Assembly (NCBI GenBank): GCA_035293845.1
Contig: DATGMB010000159.1
Coordinates: 1-26,300, forward strand
DNA from: DATGMB01 sp035293845
Lineage (GTDB): Bacteria > Acidobacteriota > Terriglobia > Bryobacterales > Bryobacteraceae
DNA: 26,300 nt
Direction of reading: 5' to 3'
Part shown: positions 15,441-25,511 of the stretch, piece by piece
How positions within the stretch are numbered: position 1 is the first letter of the stretch
Layout of the letters: the number at the start of each line of letters is the position of its first letter
Translations under genes and position numbers: made by a program
The notes under the pieces: generated by a model
Told to the model about the DNA's origin: nothing
The model's database searches: none
The model's input: the letters and a program-made list of their open reading frames with translations, nothing else

Positions 15441-17995
15441 CCGCGAGCGATTGGGCACGCCTCAAGACCTGGTTCAACGAGTACCTGGATTTGGGCGCGG
15501 ACGAAGCGCGCGAGCTGCTGGAGCGGGTGCAGGCGGAATCGCCGGAGCTGGCGGCGGAGCTGCGCTCGCTCATCGCGGAAAATCGATCCGCGGAGCTGCG
15601 GACCGCGGCGGTGCTGGAGAATCGGCCGGGCCGCGTCGAAATCGCGCCGCCCGAATGGGACGCCGGTCCGTATCGCCTGCTGCGCGAGCTGGGCCGCGGC
15701 GGGGCCGGCGTGGTCTTCCTGGCGGAGCGGCGCGATGACGAGTTCCACCGCCCGGTGGCTCTCAAGCTGCTGCGTTACGTCGCATGGGACCGCAGGAGCG
15801 AGGAATTGCTCACGGTGGAGCGCCGCGCGCTCGCCCAGCTCCAGCATCCGAATATCGCGGCGCTCCTCGATTGGGGCACGACCGCCGGGGGCGCGCCGTG
15901 GATCGCGGTGGAATATGTCTAGGGAGAGCCCATCGACCGCTATGCCGCCGCCCGTGCTCTTACGGTTCACGGCGTTCTGGATCTGTGGGAGCAGGTCTGC
16001 GAGGCCGTCCAGTATGCGCACCGGCGGCTGGTAGTGCACCGCGACCTGAAGCCCGGCAATATTCTGGTGACCGGGGCCGGGCTGGTCAAGCTGCTGGATT
16101 TCGGAATTTCGAAGCTGCTGCAGAATGACGCCGTCACCGCCACGGTCGAGCGCCGTTTCACTCCCGCCTATGCCAGCCCGGAGCAGATTCGCGGCGGACC
16201 CATCACGGCGGCCACCGATGTCTATGCTCTGGGACTGGTGCTCTATGAGCTGCTGACCGGCGCCTTGCCCCACGCCAGCGCGACGTTGAAAGACATGGCG
16301 CGCCGCCTCGAAGAGCGGCGGCTTCGACCGCCCAGCCAGACGCCGGGCCTGAGTGCGGAGCGCAGGCGCGCGATCGAAGGAGACCTCGACCGCATCGTTT
16401 TGCATGCCCTCGAAACGGACCCCGAGAAGCGATACCCATCCGTCGAGCAGCTCCTGGCGGATGTGGCGCGGTATCGCGGCGGGTATCCGATCGAGGCGCG
16501 GCAGCCGAGCGCGGCCTACCGCGCGCGCAAGTTCATCGGCCGGAACCGGCTCGCGGTGGGCGCGGTCGCGGTGGCGATGAGCGGCATGGCGGCCGGAACC
16601 GCCGTCGCGGTGTGGAAAGCGCGGCTGGCGCAGCGGGAGCAGGCCGCGGCGGAGCGCCGCTTTCACCAGTTGCAGAGCCTGGCTCATTCCGTGATGTTCG
16701 ATCTGCATGACGCGATCCGCGGAATTCCGGGAACCGTCGAGGCGCGGCGCACTCTGGTGGCGACCGCTCTCCGGTACCTCGACGGCCTGAATGCGGAGCA
16801 GATTCGGGATGACGGTCTGCAACTGGAGCTCGCGGGCGCCTACTACCGCATGGCCTGGGTGCAGAGCGGGCTCGGCTCGCAGAACATCGGCGACACCGCC
16901 GGCAGCCGCCGCAGTTACGAATCGGCGCTGCGCATCCTGGACGGGCTCTGGAAGCGGCACGCGGGCGACCCGAAGATCGGTGCGCTGCGGTTCGCCGTCG
17001 TGTACAACCTCGCGCTCACCCCCAAAGATCCGGCCGAGGGACTCGCGTTGGCCGCCCGCTATGCCGCCGAGGCCGCGCGGTGGGCGGATGAGCAGCCGGG
17101 ATCGGCTTCTCTGAATGCTGCCGCGCTTTTGCAGCAGGCGATCGGACGCCTGCGGAACCGCACCGGCGACCTGGCTGGAGCCATCGATGCGGTAGACCAT
17201 GCGACGGCGCTGTTCGACCGGCTCCTGAAATACACCAGCCCGGAGAAGCCGCTGCCGCTCGCGAGCGACGAGGTGACGTACCGCGGCGTCCTCCACGCCG
17301 AGGCAATCGATGCCGCGGTTCGCGCCGGCACGCTGGCCGATATGGGGCGGGCGGACGACGCGATGCAAGCGCACCAGACTTTCCTGCGGCTGGAGCGCGC
17401 GGCGCAGGGCGTGCAACCCGGCAGCGCGGCCGCCGCGGGCATGCTCGTCACGGCTCACGCGTTTCAATGCGATGTGGCGCTGCTGCGCGGACGCGTGCCG
17501 GAGGCAATCGCGGAGGCGCGCACGGAAATTGAGGGCATGCAGGCGGTGGCGGAGCGCGACAAACGGGATGTCTCCGCGCTGCGGGATCTGGCGGATGCGC
17601 ACCGCCATCTGGGGCAGGCGCTATGGGCGAAGGGCGATGCCGCGGGCTGCGTGCGGGAACTGGCTGTGGCCGCGGATGGCATCGGCAAGGTGGCGGCTAC
17701 GGACCCGGGGCTGTTGATGAACCGTTCGGCTCTCGCGGGCACGCTGAACGACTATGCGGCTGCGCTGGCGCGCGCCGGGCGGCATGAGCTCTCGCGAGCG
17801 AAGTTCCGCGCCGCGTTCGAGATTGCGGACGCCGCGCTCCGCGAAGCGCCGAGCCGGGTGGATCTGCTGCGCGAACGGGCGCGCGCCGAGGCGGGTCTCG
17901 GGGATGCGCAGCGGAGCGAGGCCGACCTGGCGGAGTTCCATCGCCGCAGTCCGTTGAACCGTCGCCCGTTCCCGTCGCCCGGCGACTCGCGGTAA
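15437..17995 (+). pseudogene. Ser/Thr protein kinase with TPR-like C-terminus, interrupted by one in-frame TAG
   Basis: A single open frame of 853 codons is broken only by TAG at 15920-15922 (codon 162). Before it come an N-terminal helical segment and the kinase N-lobe: glycine loop GRGGAG at 86-91 and Lys110 in VALKLL, up to WIAVEYV in the hinge. After it the same frame continues with GEPIDRY, catalytic loop HRDLKPGN (Asp203), DFGISKLL, YASPEQI, the rest of the C-lobe, a membrane helix (LAVGAVAVAMSGMAAGTAVAV) and a TPR-like region of about 400 residues. In relatives the hinge usually reads EYVEGEPI, so GAG to TAG is the simplest change. Start TTG overlaps the sigma factor stop. Without read-through the kinase is dead; a sequencing error is possible. 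Confidence 0.85.
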
Positions 17996-18013
17996 CGAAC
18001 CACCGGTCCAGCG

Positions 18014-18333
18014 CTACCCGGCACCCGCGGCCCCGCGCCTCCTCGCGGCGCCTGGCCGCCATATCCCCAGGTGCGCGCTCTCGAACAGCGCGGCCAGGTC
18101 CCCCCCACCCCGCGCACACGTCCCGCGCCACGCGGGCGCAGTCCATATTCAGCTTCATCTGCCCCCGCTCGGCCGCGAGCGCGCATGCGCCGCCCGCGAC
18201 GCGCCCGTACACCACGCGCAGCCGCTCGACGGTGTCGGGCGGCATGCCGAACAGCAGCGCCATCTCGTCCACCACGACGGCCGCCCGGTCCGCCTCCCCG
18301 GCCGCCAGAGCCGCTCCAGCAAGCCCGATGTAC
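18014..18333 (-). pseudogene. C-terminal fragment of an unrecognised protein fused to the gnd fragment
   Basis: On the minus strand, directly after the truncated gnd copy, the frame continues as YIGLAGAALAAGEADRAAVV, then LLFGMPPDTVERLRVVYGRV and ALAAERGQMKLNMDCARVAR. This has the composition of real helical protein rather than shadow translation. A run of seven C at 18100-18106 would, with a one-base shift, lead to DLAALFESAHLGIWRPG and a TAG at 18016-18014. It looks like the end of some other gene joined to the gnd piece by rearrangement. Family not recognised. The remaining bases between the kinase stop at 17995 and 18014 hold nothing visible. Confidence 0.4.
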
Positions 18334-18473
18334 GCATCGTTGAGGAATTCATCCACCTTCGACACGGTGCGGTTGTAGGCCACCACGGTGTACCCGTGGT
18401 CACTCATGTTGAGGATGAGGTTCTGGTCCATGACAGCCAGGCCGATTAGGGCAATATCTGCGGTTGGTTCCAT
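18334..18473 (-). pseudogene. Truncated duplicate of the gnd 5' end (47 codons)
   Basis: The minus-strand frame from ATG 18473 reads MEPTADIALIGLAVMDQN and continues, matching gnd residues 1-47 with three changes: Ala3 to Pro, Gly16 to Asp and Lys30 to Thr. Gly16 belongs to the nucleotide-binding turn, so the change fits loss of function. Similarity stops abruptly after LNDA, at the GCATC of 18334-18338, where unrelated sequence follows. Six further codons differ only synonymously. Confidence 0.88.
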
Positions 18474-18535
18474 GATTTTTTCCATTCAGGCGCGCCTCGG
18501 ACGGCAAGGCCGGGGCGTGTGCAGGATTGCAGACG
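18334..18535. repeat. Direct repeat copy B: 5' end of gnd plus upstream DNA
   Basis: Counterpart of 9466-9666 in the same orientation. The right part (18486-18535) also encodes the last residues of IAANRRN copy B (ILHTPRPCRPRRA), so the repeat edge and the end of that gene overlap. Confidence 0.9.
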
Positions 18536-18995
18536 GCAATCCGCGGAGCAGGGTGAGAGCGCGATGGAAGGAGCGATCGAGCGAGTTCAGGCGGACCTGG
18601 ATGCGGGACAGGGACATCTCGAAATGCTCGAAGGCGGTGTGGAGCTTGGGGCGCCTGTTGGTGCGGCGGGCCTCGCTCATGGCGTCGCTATCGTCGAGCA
18701 TGATGGTCCACATGTCGGTCTCGATGCAGGACACGCGGCGCATATACCACTGGCTGCGGACCAGCATAGCGACGAGGTCGCGCTCGGTGGCCGTGGCGGG
18801 GCGATATTCGGCCTCGTATTCGGCGGCAAGGGCGTCGAGCTCGGCGGGATCTTCGCCGGGGATCAAAAGGGACTCGGCGTAGAGGCCGGATTGGAGGCGG
18901 TTCCTGCGGGCGTTGGACTTGCCGGCCTCGGTGCGGGGGCCGGTGGAGAGTTGCGCGTTGCGCCGGTTGGCGGCGATCTGAGCTTGGGTGGCCAT
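18486..18995 (-). CDS. IAANRRN-family protein of unknown function, copy B
   Basis: The 169-residue product is a paralogue of the protein at 9689-10381: AQIAANRRNAQLSTGPRT, SGLYAESLLIPGEDPAELDA, ERDLVAMLVRSQWYMRR, SCIETDMWTIML and HFEMSLSRIQVRLNSLDRSF align along about 150 residues. It lacks the Pro-rich tail. After TLLRGL it ends in a short sequence translated from the gnd-upstream repeat, so the C-terminus may be truncated by the rearrangement. The ATG at 18995 was chosen because MATQAQIAANRRN matches the start of copy A; the frame is open to 19085 but that part is a heptamer array. Function unknown; the strongly basic N-terminus suggests nucleic-acid contact. Confidence 0.7.
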   Translation of the reverse strand: MATQAQIAANRRNAQLSTGPRTEAGKSNARRNRLQSGLYAESLLIPGEDPAELDALAAEYEAEYRPATATERDLVAMLVRSQWYMRRVSCIETDMWTIMLDDSDAMSEARRTNRRPKLHTAFEHFEMSLSRIQVRLNSLDRSFHRALTLLRGLPSAILHTPRPCRPRRA

Positions 18996-19001
18996 AAGAC
19001 T

Positions 19002-19036
19002 CCAGGGATCAGGGATTGGGGATCTGGGATCAGGGC
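19002..19036. repeat. Degenerate heptanucleotide array 2 (TCAGGGA units)
   Basis: Five 7-base units (CCAGGGA, TCAGGGA, TTGGGGA, TCTGGGA, TCAGGGC) lie just upstream of the start of IAANRRN copy B. They share the NNNGGGA form with the array at 9742-9790. Confidence 0.65.
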
Positions 19037-19090
19037 TGCCGGCGTTGCGGCGCGACTGAGCCTGCCCATGCGGATTGGAGCACACCGGGG

Positions 19091-19120
19091 GGTTGGAGTC
19101 TGAAATTCGGGGGAGGGAAG
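19091..19120. repeat. Conserved element upstream of IAANRRN copy B
   Basis: Counterpart of 10460-10488, with the same core TCTGAAATT followed by G-runs and GGGAAG. An AT-rich patch (AATATATTTTT, 19134-19144) follows at a similar distance as in copy A. Confidence 0.5.
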
Positions 19121-19169
19121 ACGTAGGGAAGGGAATATATTTTTGCGGCGGGCGTGAATCCGAGCGGCC

Positions 19170-21146
19170 TCATCGCGCGCAACCCGCGGCGATGGCCGCG
19201 ACTTGGCGCGCGTTGGCGTCGCGGCGGCCTTCGCGGAACACGCTCTCGGCGTCGGCTGCCGCCGCGCAGAGGCTGCGCGCGACCGCGGGGCAAGCGTAGT
19301 TCACCTGCACGGTGTTGCCCACGCGGGCGAGGGCGCAGCCGCGGAACGCTGTGGTCAATGCGGCCAGCGTGTCCCGCGTCAGCCCGAGGACCATCGCTTT
19401 TTCCAGGACCATCGCGGCCGCGCCATCGGGATCGTTGCGGCGCTCGTAGATCGCGATGGCGCCATCATAGGCCTCGCGCAGGCGCGGCTCTTCGACCCGG
19501 GCCATGCGGTACGCGGCCAGAGCATCCTGGTCGCGGCCGAGCGCGGCGTAGCTCATGCCCAGGTTCAGGTAGACATCCTCGTAGCCGGCGCGCGGAGGCG
19601 GCTGGCGGCCGTGGGCGCGCTGCGATTCGGCGAAGGCGCGGGTGCGCGCGTCCGCCACTTCCGCGGCGCGCTGCGCCATTTCGAGCGAGCGTTCGAGCCA
19701 GGCGCGGCCGGCCGCGGTGGCCGCGCCGCCCATTTGCGCCGCCTTGGAGCGCGCGAGCAGCGAAATCTGTTCCGGCACGCGGTCGTCGTTGCGCTCGGGC
19801 GGGAGCGGCTGCAGGATGGCCCAGGCCGCTTGCGCCTCATCGAGCGCGCGGTCGAGATTGGCCTCGGGATCCTGCCGCATCAGGGATGACGCCAGCAGCG
19901 CATGGGCGCGGAAGCTGCGCGGCACGCGCGGCGCATCCGCCGAGGCCAGCGCGAGGTCGCTGGCCCACGCGGGATTTCGCGCCGCCGTCCGCACCGCCAT
20001 CGCGAGCACGGCCGCAGTCATCAATCCCCAGGCGAGCCGCCGGTCCGGCAGCCGGAACGCGAGCGCCGCGGCGGCGATGGCAAACCCCGCTGAGGCAAGA
20101 TACAGAAACCGCACCGCCATCGGGGAGCCGATCAGCACCACGAGGTTAGCCGTGGGGAGCAGCGCGAGGCCGCACCATCCGGCGGCGAAGAACGGCAGCG
20201 GGTCCCGTTGCCTCCGCAACGCGGCGACGGCGATCAGCTCGGTTACGGCGGCGATCGTCACCCAGACCCACGGGTCCCGCCAGCTCGCGGGCGGGAGCTG
20301 GTTATAGGAGTGATCGAACGCCAGATTCGCCGGCCACACCAGCAGCGCGAGCGAGCTCCCGAGGGCCTTGACGGCGGTCAGGCGCGCCGTCCAGAAGCCC
20401 ATGCTGCGCAAGGGATTATCGACAAGAGGCATCTCCGGCAACGGCATGGCCGCGAACACGCGCTCCCGCATGAACCACACCACAGCGAGGCCGGCGAGCA
20501 CCGCCGCATACGCCGCGGCGCGCCCCTGCTTGCGCGGGCCGAAGCTCCAATCCCAGAGGAGCATCATCGCGGGCAGCACCACGGTGCTCTCCTTGCTCGC
20601 GAAGCCCGCGGCGGCGATCGGGAACAAGGCCAGCGGCGAACCCCTTCCGCTCACATACCAGAGCACGCCTCCGAGGACCGCCATGGCCGCCAGCAGGTCC
20701 GCGCGGCCGGCGAGGTTGGCGACGGATTCCGTGGTCACGGGATGCACGGCCCAGATCGCCGCCGCGCAGAAGGCCGCCGCGCCGCCGCCGAGCGCGCGCC
20801 GCGCGAGCGCAAGAACGAGCAGCACGTTCCCGAGATGCAGCAGCAGGTTCAGCGCGTGGTAGCCGAACGGGTGCGCCCCGTTGCCCAGCACGGCGTAGTT
20901 GAAGAGGAACGAGAGCGTGGTGACGGGGCGGTAGAGTCGGTCCTGCGCGTGCGGAAACCAGTAATGCGTGGTCGCGATCAGCTTGAGGTTCGCCGCCGTG
21001 GCCGCGTGGACGCGGGCATCGTCTTCGATCAGCCCGTGTGCGTCGAGCGTCATGCCGAGGCCCAGCGAATTGCCGTACGCCGCGAGCGCGAGTGCGCACA
21101 GCGCGGCGTAGCTCCGCCAGCCGGAAATTTCCTTGCCTCCCGCCAA
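19170..21146 (-). CDS. TMTC-like membrane protein with C-terminal TPRs (putative GT-C glycosyltransferase)
   Basis: From the suggested TTG at 21146 the product is 658 residues. The N-terminal two thirds holds about ten to twelve hydrophobic segments with motifs of the TMTC/DUF1736 type: an acidic pair in the first loop (LIEDDARV), YRPVTTLSFLFNY, FGYHALNLLLH, HPVTTESVANLAGRADLLAA, ASKESTVVLPAMML and LLPTANLVVLIGSPMAVRFLYL. The C-terminal third is soluble and carries TPR-like helices (EDVYLNLGMSYAALGRDQDALAAYRMA). Proteins of this kind are thought to be GT-C glycosyltransferases using lipid-linked sugars. No ATG suits the start: the frame is open to 21335 but that part overlaps tilS and is Arg-rich. 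GGGAGG precedes an ATT, a rare alternative start. Divergent from tilS. Confidence 0.8.
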   Translation of the reverse strand: MAGGKEISGWRSYAALCALALAAYGNSLGLGMTLDAHGLIEDDARVHAATAANLKLIATTHYWFPHAQDRLYRPVTTLSFLFNYAVLGNGAHPFGYHALNLLLHLGNVLLVLALARRALGGGAAAFCAAAIWAVHPVTTESVANLAGRADLLAAMAVLGGVLWYVSGRGSPLALFPIAAAGFASKESTVVLPAMMLLWDWSFGPRKQGRAAAYAAVLAGLAVVWFMRERVFAAMPLPEMPLVDNPLRSMGFWTARLTAVKALGSSLALLVWPANLAFDHSYNQLPPASWRDPWVWVTIAAVTELIAVAALRRQRDPLPFFAAGWCGLALLPTANLVVLIGSPMAVRFLYLASAGFAIAAAALAFRLPDRRLAWGLMTAAVLAMAVRTAARNPAWASDLALASADAPRVPRSFRAHALLASSLMRQDPEANLDRALDEAQAAWAILQPLPPERNDDRVPEQISLLARSKAAQMGGAATAAGRAWLERSLEMAQRAAEVADARTRAFAESQRAHGRQPPPRAGYEDVYLNLGMSYAALGRDQDALAAYRMARVEEPRLREAYDGAIAIYERRNDPDGAAAMVLEKAMVLGLTRDTLAALTTAFRGCALARVGNTVQVNYACPAVARSLCAAAADAESVFREGRRDANARQVAAIAAGCAR

Positions 21147-21178
21147 GCCAAGCCAGTATAACCGACCGCTCAACAGCA

Positions 21179-22606
21179 ATGCCCCGTAAAATGAGACTGT
21201 TGCCCTCGCTTCCCGAAGCCGTCGCCGCCACCTCCGCGCGCTACCGGATGTTCGTCCCCGGACAGCGCGTGGCCGTGGCTGTCTCCGGAGGCGCGGACTC
21301 CGTCTGCCTGCTCTACGTGCTGCATGAGCTCGCACCGCGGCTGGGGCTCACGCTTTCCGTGCTGCACCTCGATCACGGCCTGCGTGGCGAGGAGTCGCGA
21401 CAGGATGCGGAATTCGTGCGGGGGCTCGCAGATGCGCTCGGACTTCCGGCGGAGGTCCGGCGCGCTGCGCTTTCCGTCGCCGCGGGCAATCTGGAACAGG
21501 CCTGCCGGCGCGCGCGCCTGGAGTTTTTCGGCGAAGCGCTGGCCGGCAGGGCCGATCGGGTGGCGCTGGGCCACACCCGCCGGGACCAGGCCGAAACCGT
21601 GCTCTTCCGCTTTCTTCGCGGCTCGGGCGCGGCCGGGCTTTCCGGCATCCGGCCGGTGACCGCGAGCGGCCTCGTCCGGCCGCTGATCGAAACCGGCCGG
21701 GAGGAAATCGAGACCTGGCTCCGCGCCCGAGGGATCGCGTGGCGCGAGGACTCGACGAATGCGACGCTCGCCTTTGCGCGCAACCGCATCCGGCACGTGC
21801 TGCTGCCGCAGCTCGCGCGGGAGTGGAACCCTCGCATCGAAGAGACCCTTGCCCGCATGGCCGAATGGGCGCAGGACGAGGAATCCTACTGGGACGCCAC
21901 CTTGCCGGCGGCCGGTCCGGTGCTGGAGGCGGCGCCGCTGGCGGCGGCTCACCCGGCGATGGCGCGCCGGGTGATCCGCCGCGCCATCGGACACGCCAAG
22001 GGCGACCTCCGGGGAATCGATTTCGGCCATACCGAATCCATTCTTCGCCTCGCCGAGTCTCCCGAGGGCCACGGCTCGGTCCGCCTCCCAGGGGTGACCG
22101 TGCAGCGGTCCTTCGGGCAGATCCGGTTTGCACCGTCGGGTGCTACCGCGCACGAAACTTACGGGTACCCGATTCCGGCCTGCCCGGCGCCCGGCGCGGA
22201 AGGGCTTAATTTCCGGCTGCCGGGGGCCGCGATTCACGTCCAACTGCTTGAAAAGCCGGAAACTACTCCATTGTCCGATTACGTATATAATGGTGAGATG
22301 TCTTGCCTGGACCGGGATCGCCTGTCCGGCCCCGTGGAGTTGCGCCCCTGGAGGCCCGGCGACCGTTTCCAGCCTGCGGGCGCACGCCGCCCGAAGAAAA
22401 TAAAGGCTCTGTTTCAACTTGCGCGGATCCCGGTTTGGGAGCGGGCGGGATGGCCGGTGCTCGCCGATGCAGCATCGGTGGTCTGGACGCGCCGCTTCGG
22501 GGTTAGCGCAACCGCGGCGGCGGTCGATTCCAGCACGCGGCTCCTGGTTGTCCGGGAGGCGCCGAATTCGGAATCGGAGCCGGGCGGAACGACGTCCAAT
22601 GTGTAG
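21179..22606 (+). CDS. tilS: tRNA(Ile)-lysidine synthase
   Basis: The 475-residue enzyme converts the wobble cytidine of the CAU anticodon in tRNA-Ile2 to lysidine using ATP and lysine. It has the N-type pyrophosphatase loop SGGADS at residues 36-41, the HLDHGLRGEESRQDAEFV segment, GHTRRDQAETVLFRFLRG, and the RPLIETGREEIETWL and EDSTNATLAFARNRIRH stretches that define TilS. It also has the C-terminal domain with LRPWRPGDRFQPAG. Two starts four codons apart, ATG 21179 and ATG 21191, are possible and neither has a clear ribosome binding site. It stands upstream of ftsH as in many bacteria, here without hpt between them. Confidence 0.95.
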   Translation: MPRKMRLLPSLPEAVAATSARYRMFVPGQRVAVAVSGGADSVCLLYVLHELAPRLGLTLSVLHLDHGLRGEESRQDAEFVRGLADALGLPAEVRRAALSVAAGNLEQACRRARLEFFGEALAGRADRVALGHTRRDQAETVLFRFLRGSGAAGLSGIRPVTASGLVRPLIETGREEIETWLRARGIAWREDSTNATLAFARNRIRHVLLPQLAREWNPRIEETLARMAEWAQDEESYWDATLPAAGPVLEAAPLAAAHPAMARRVIRRAIGHAKGDLRGIDFGHTESILRLAESPEGHGSVRLPGVTVQRSFGQIRFAPSGATAHETYGYPIPACPAPGAEGLNFRLPGAAIHVQLLEKPETTPLSDYVYNGEMSCLDRDRLSGPVELRPWRPGDRFQPAGARRPKKIKALFQLARIPVWERAGWPVLADAASVVWTRRFGVSATAAAVDSSTRLLVVREAPNSESEPGGTTSNV

Positions 22607-22678
22607 AGGGGCTGGTTTTTCCGGCCCGAAGTGGTTCATCCATCGCCCGCTGGGGACGGTGGCCGGTACGGAGGTTTC

Positions 22679-24600
<1,922 letters not shown>

Positions 24601-24604
<4 letters not shown>

Positions 24605-25344
24605 GCGATTCGAGGAGCCAGGAGACAGAAGTCAGGAGTCGGGAGGCCGCAGCGGCTGCTGCGCCTGCTGGCTCCTTTTTCGTTACTCCCGTCTTCCGGA
24701 CAACCGCAATTCCAGCTTTTCCCGTTTACCTCTTCGACATCGACGGCACGCTGCTCGATTCCGCCCGCGATATCTGCGGCGCCGTTCAGACCGTGCTCGA
24801 TGGCACGGCCTGCCCGCCCGTCAGCTTCGACTTTCTTCGCTCCTACATCGGTCTGCATCTGCTCGATCTGTTTCAGGATGTGCTGCCCGCGGCGACGCCC
24901 GCGGAGATCGACGGGCTGATCGAACAGTACCGCACCTGCTACCGCGCGCGCGGCCACCAGCTCACGACCGTATTTCCCGGGGTCGCCGAAGGTCTCGCCG
25001 CCCTTCCGGGCCGTAAAGGCACGGCTACGACGAAGGGGACCGCCACCACGCGGCTCGTGCTCGAGCAATTCGGACTGCTGCCCTACTTCGACCACGTCCA
25101 GGGCACGGACGGCTTCCCCGCCAAGCCTGCACCGGACGTGATCCACGCGGCTCTCGCCGCGCTCGGCGCCCGCCCCGAGGATTGCCTGTTCGTGGGCGAT
25201 TCCCCTGCCGATATGGAAGCGGGCCGCCGCGCCGGCGTCAAGACGTGTGCGGTGCGCTGGGGCTACGGCGCGCCCGAAAAGCTCGCCGCGCACAGTCCGG
25301 ATTATTGGATCGGGGATCTGCGGGAACTTGTGCCAAGCTCATAG
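24601..25344 (+). CDS. HAD-family hydrolase, phosphoglycolate phosphatase-like
   Basis: The HAD fold is clear: motif I FDIDGTLLDSA (Asp46 and Asp48 from the TTG start), a helical cap, a TATTKGTATT stretch, the Lys of motif III in GFPAKPAPDVI, and motif IV VGDSPADMEAGRRAG. This is the Gph/PGMB-type subfamily, which removes phosphate from small phosphorylated metabolites; phosphoglycolate is only one candidate. The TTG at 24601 overlaps the ftsH TGA, giving 247 residues, but the first 38 or so are translated from a heptamer array and a terminator-like hairpin. The family normally begins a few residues before motif I. No other conventional start lies in between, so the true N-terminus is unsettled. 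Confidence 0.85.
24613..24647. repeat. Degenerate heptanucleotide array 3 (AGGAGTC units)
   Basis: Five 7-base units (AGGAGCC, AGGAGAC, AGAAGTC, AGGAGTC, GGGAGGC) follow the ftsH stop directly. They differ in sequence from arrays 1 and 2 but share the 7-base period and purine bias. Confidence 0.65.
24614..24680 (+). terminator. Possible ftsH terminator: inverted repeat followed by T5
   Basis: GGAGCCAG at 24614-24621 is complementary to CTGGCTCC at 24668-24675, which is followed by TTTTT (24676-24680). A smaller GCAGC/GCTGC hairpin nests inside. The loop is long, so this is only terminator-like. If real, it would separate ftsH from the HAD gene and place the HAD start downstream of it. Confidence 0.4.
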
Positions 25345-25511
25345 GACGATTTCCATTGGCATGATCCACCTCCGGTCGGAGCGCAGAGCACCAGTGAAGG
25401 AGGAACCGCCGCCGGCTTCGGATCGCCGAGCACTGAATTCGGCTTCGAGCCCGAATCCTCGTCGAGCAAAGGCCCGGTGCGCGAGCCGCTCCAGGCCGCT
25501 ATGATACCCCT

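Noticed and set aside
15140..17608. 822-residue minus-strand frame opposite the sigma factor and kinase
   Set aside because: Arg/His/Gln-rich shadow translation with no motif, while the plus strand carries clear sigma and kinase motifs. Its openness is an effect of third-position GC.
16034..17995. Independent gene starting at GTG 16034
   Set aside because: It would begin in the kinase catalytic loop without an ATP-binding lobe; it is the same frame as the upstream half and is better treated as one interrupted gene.
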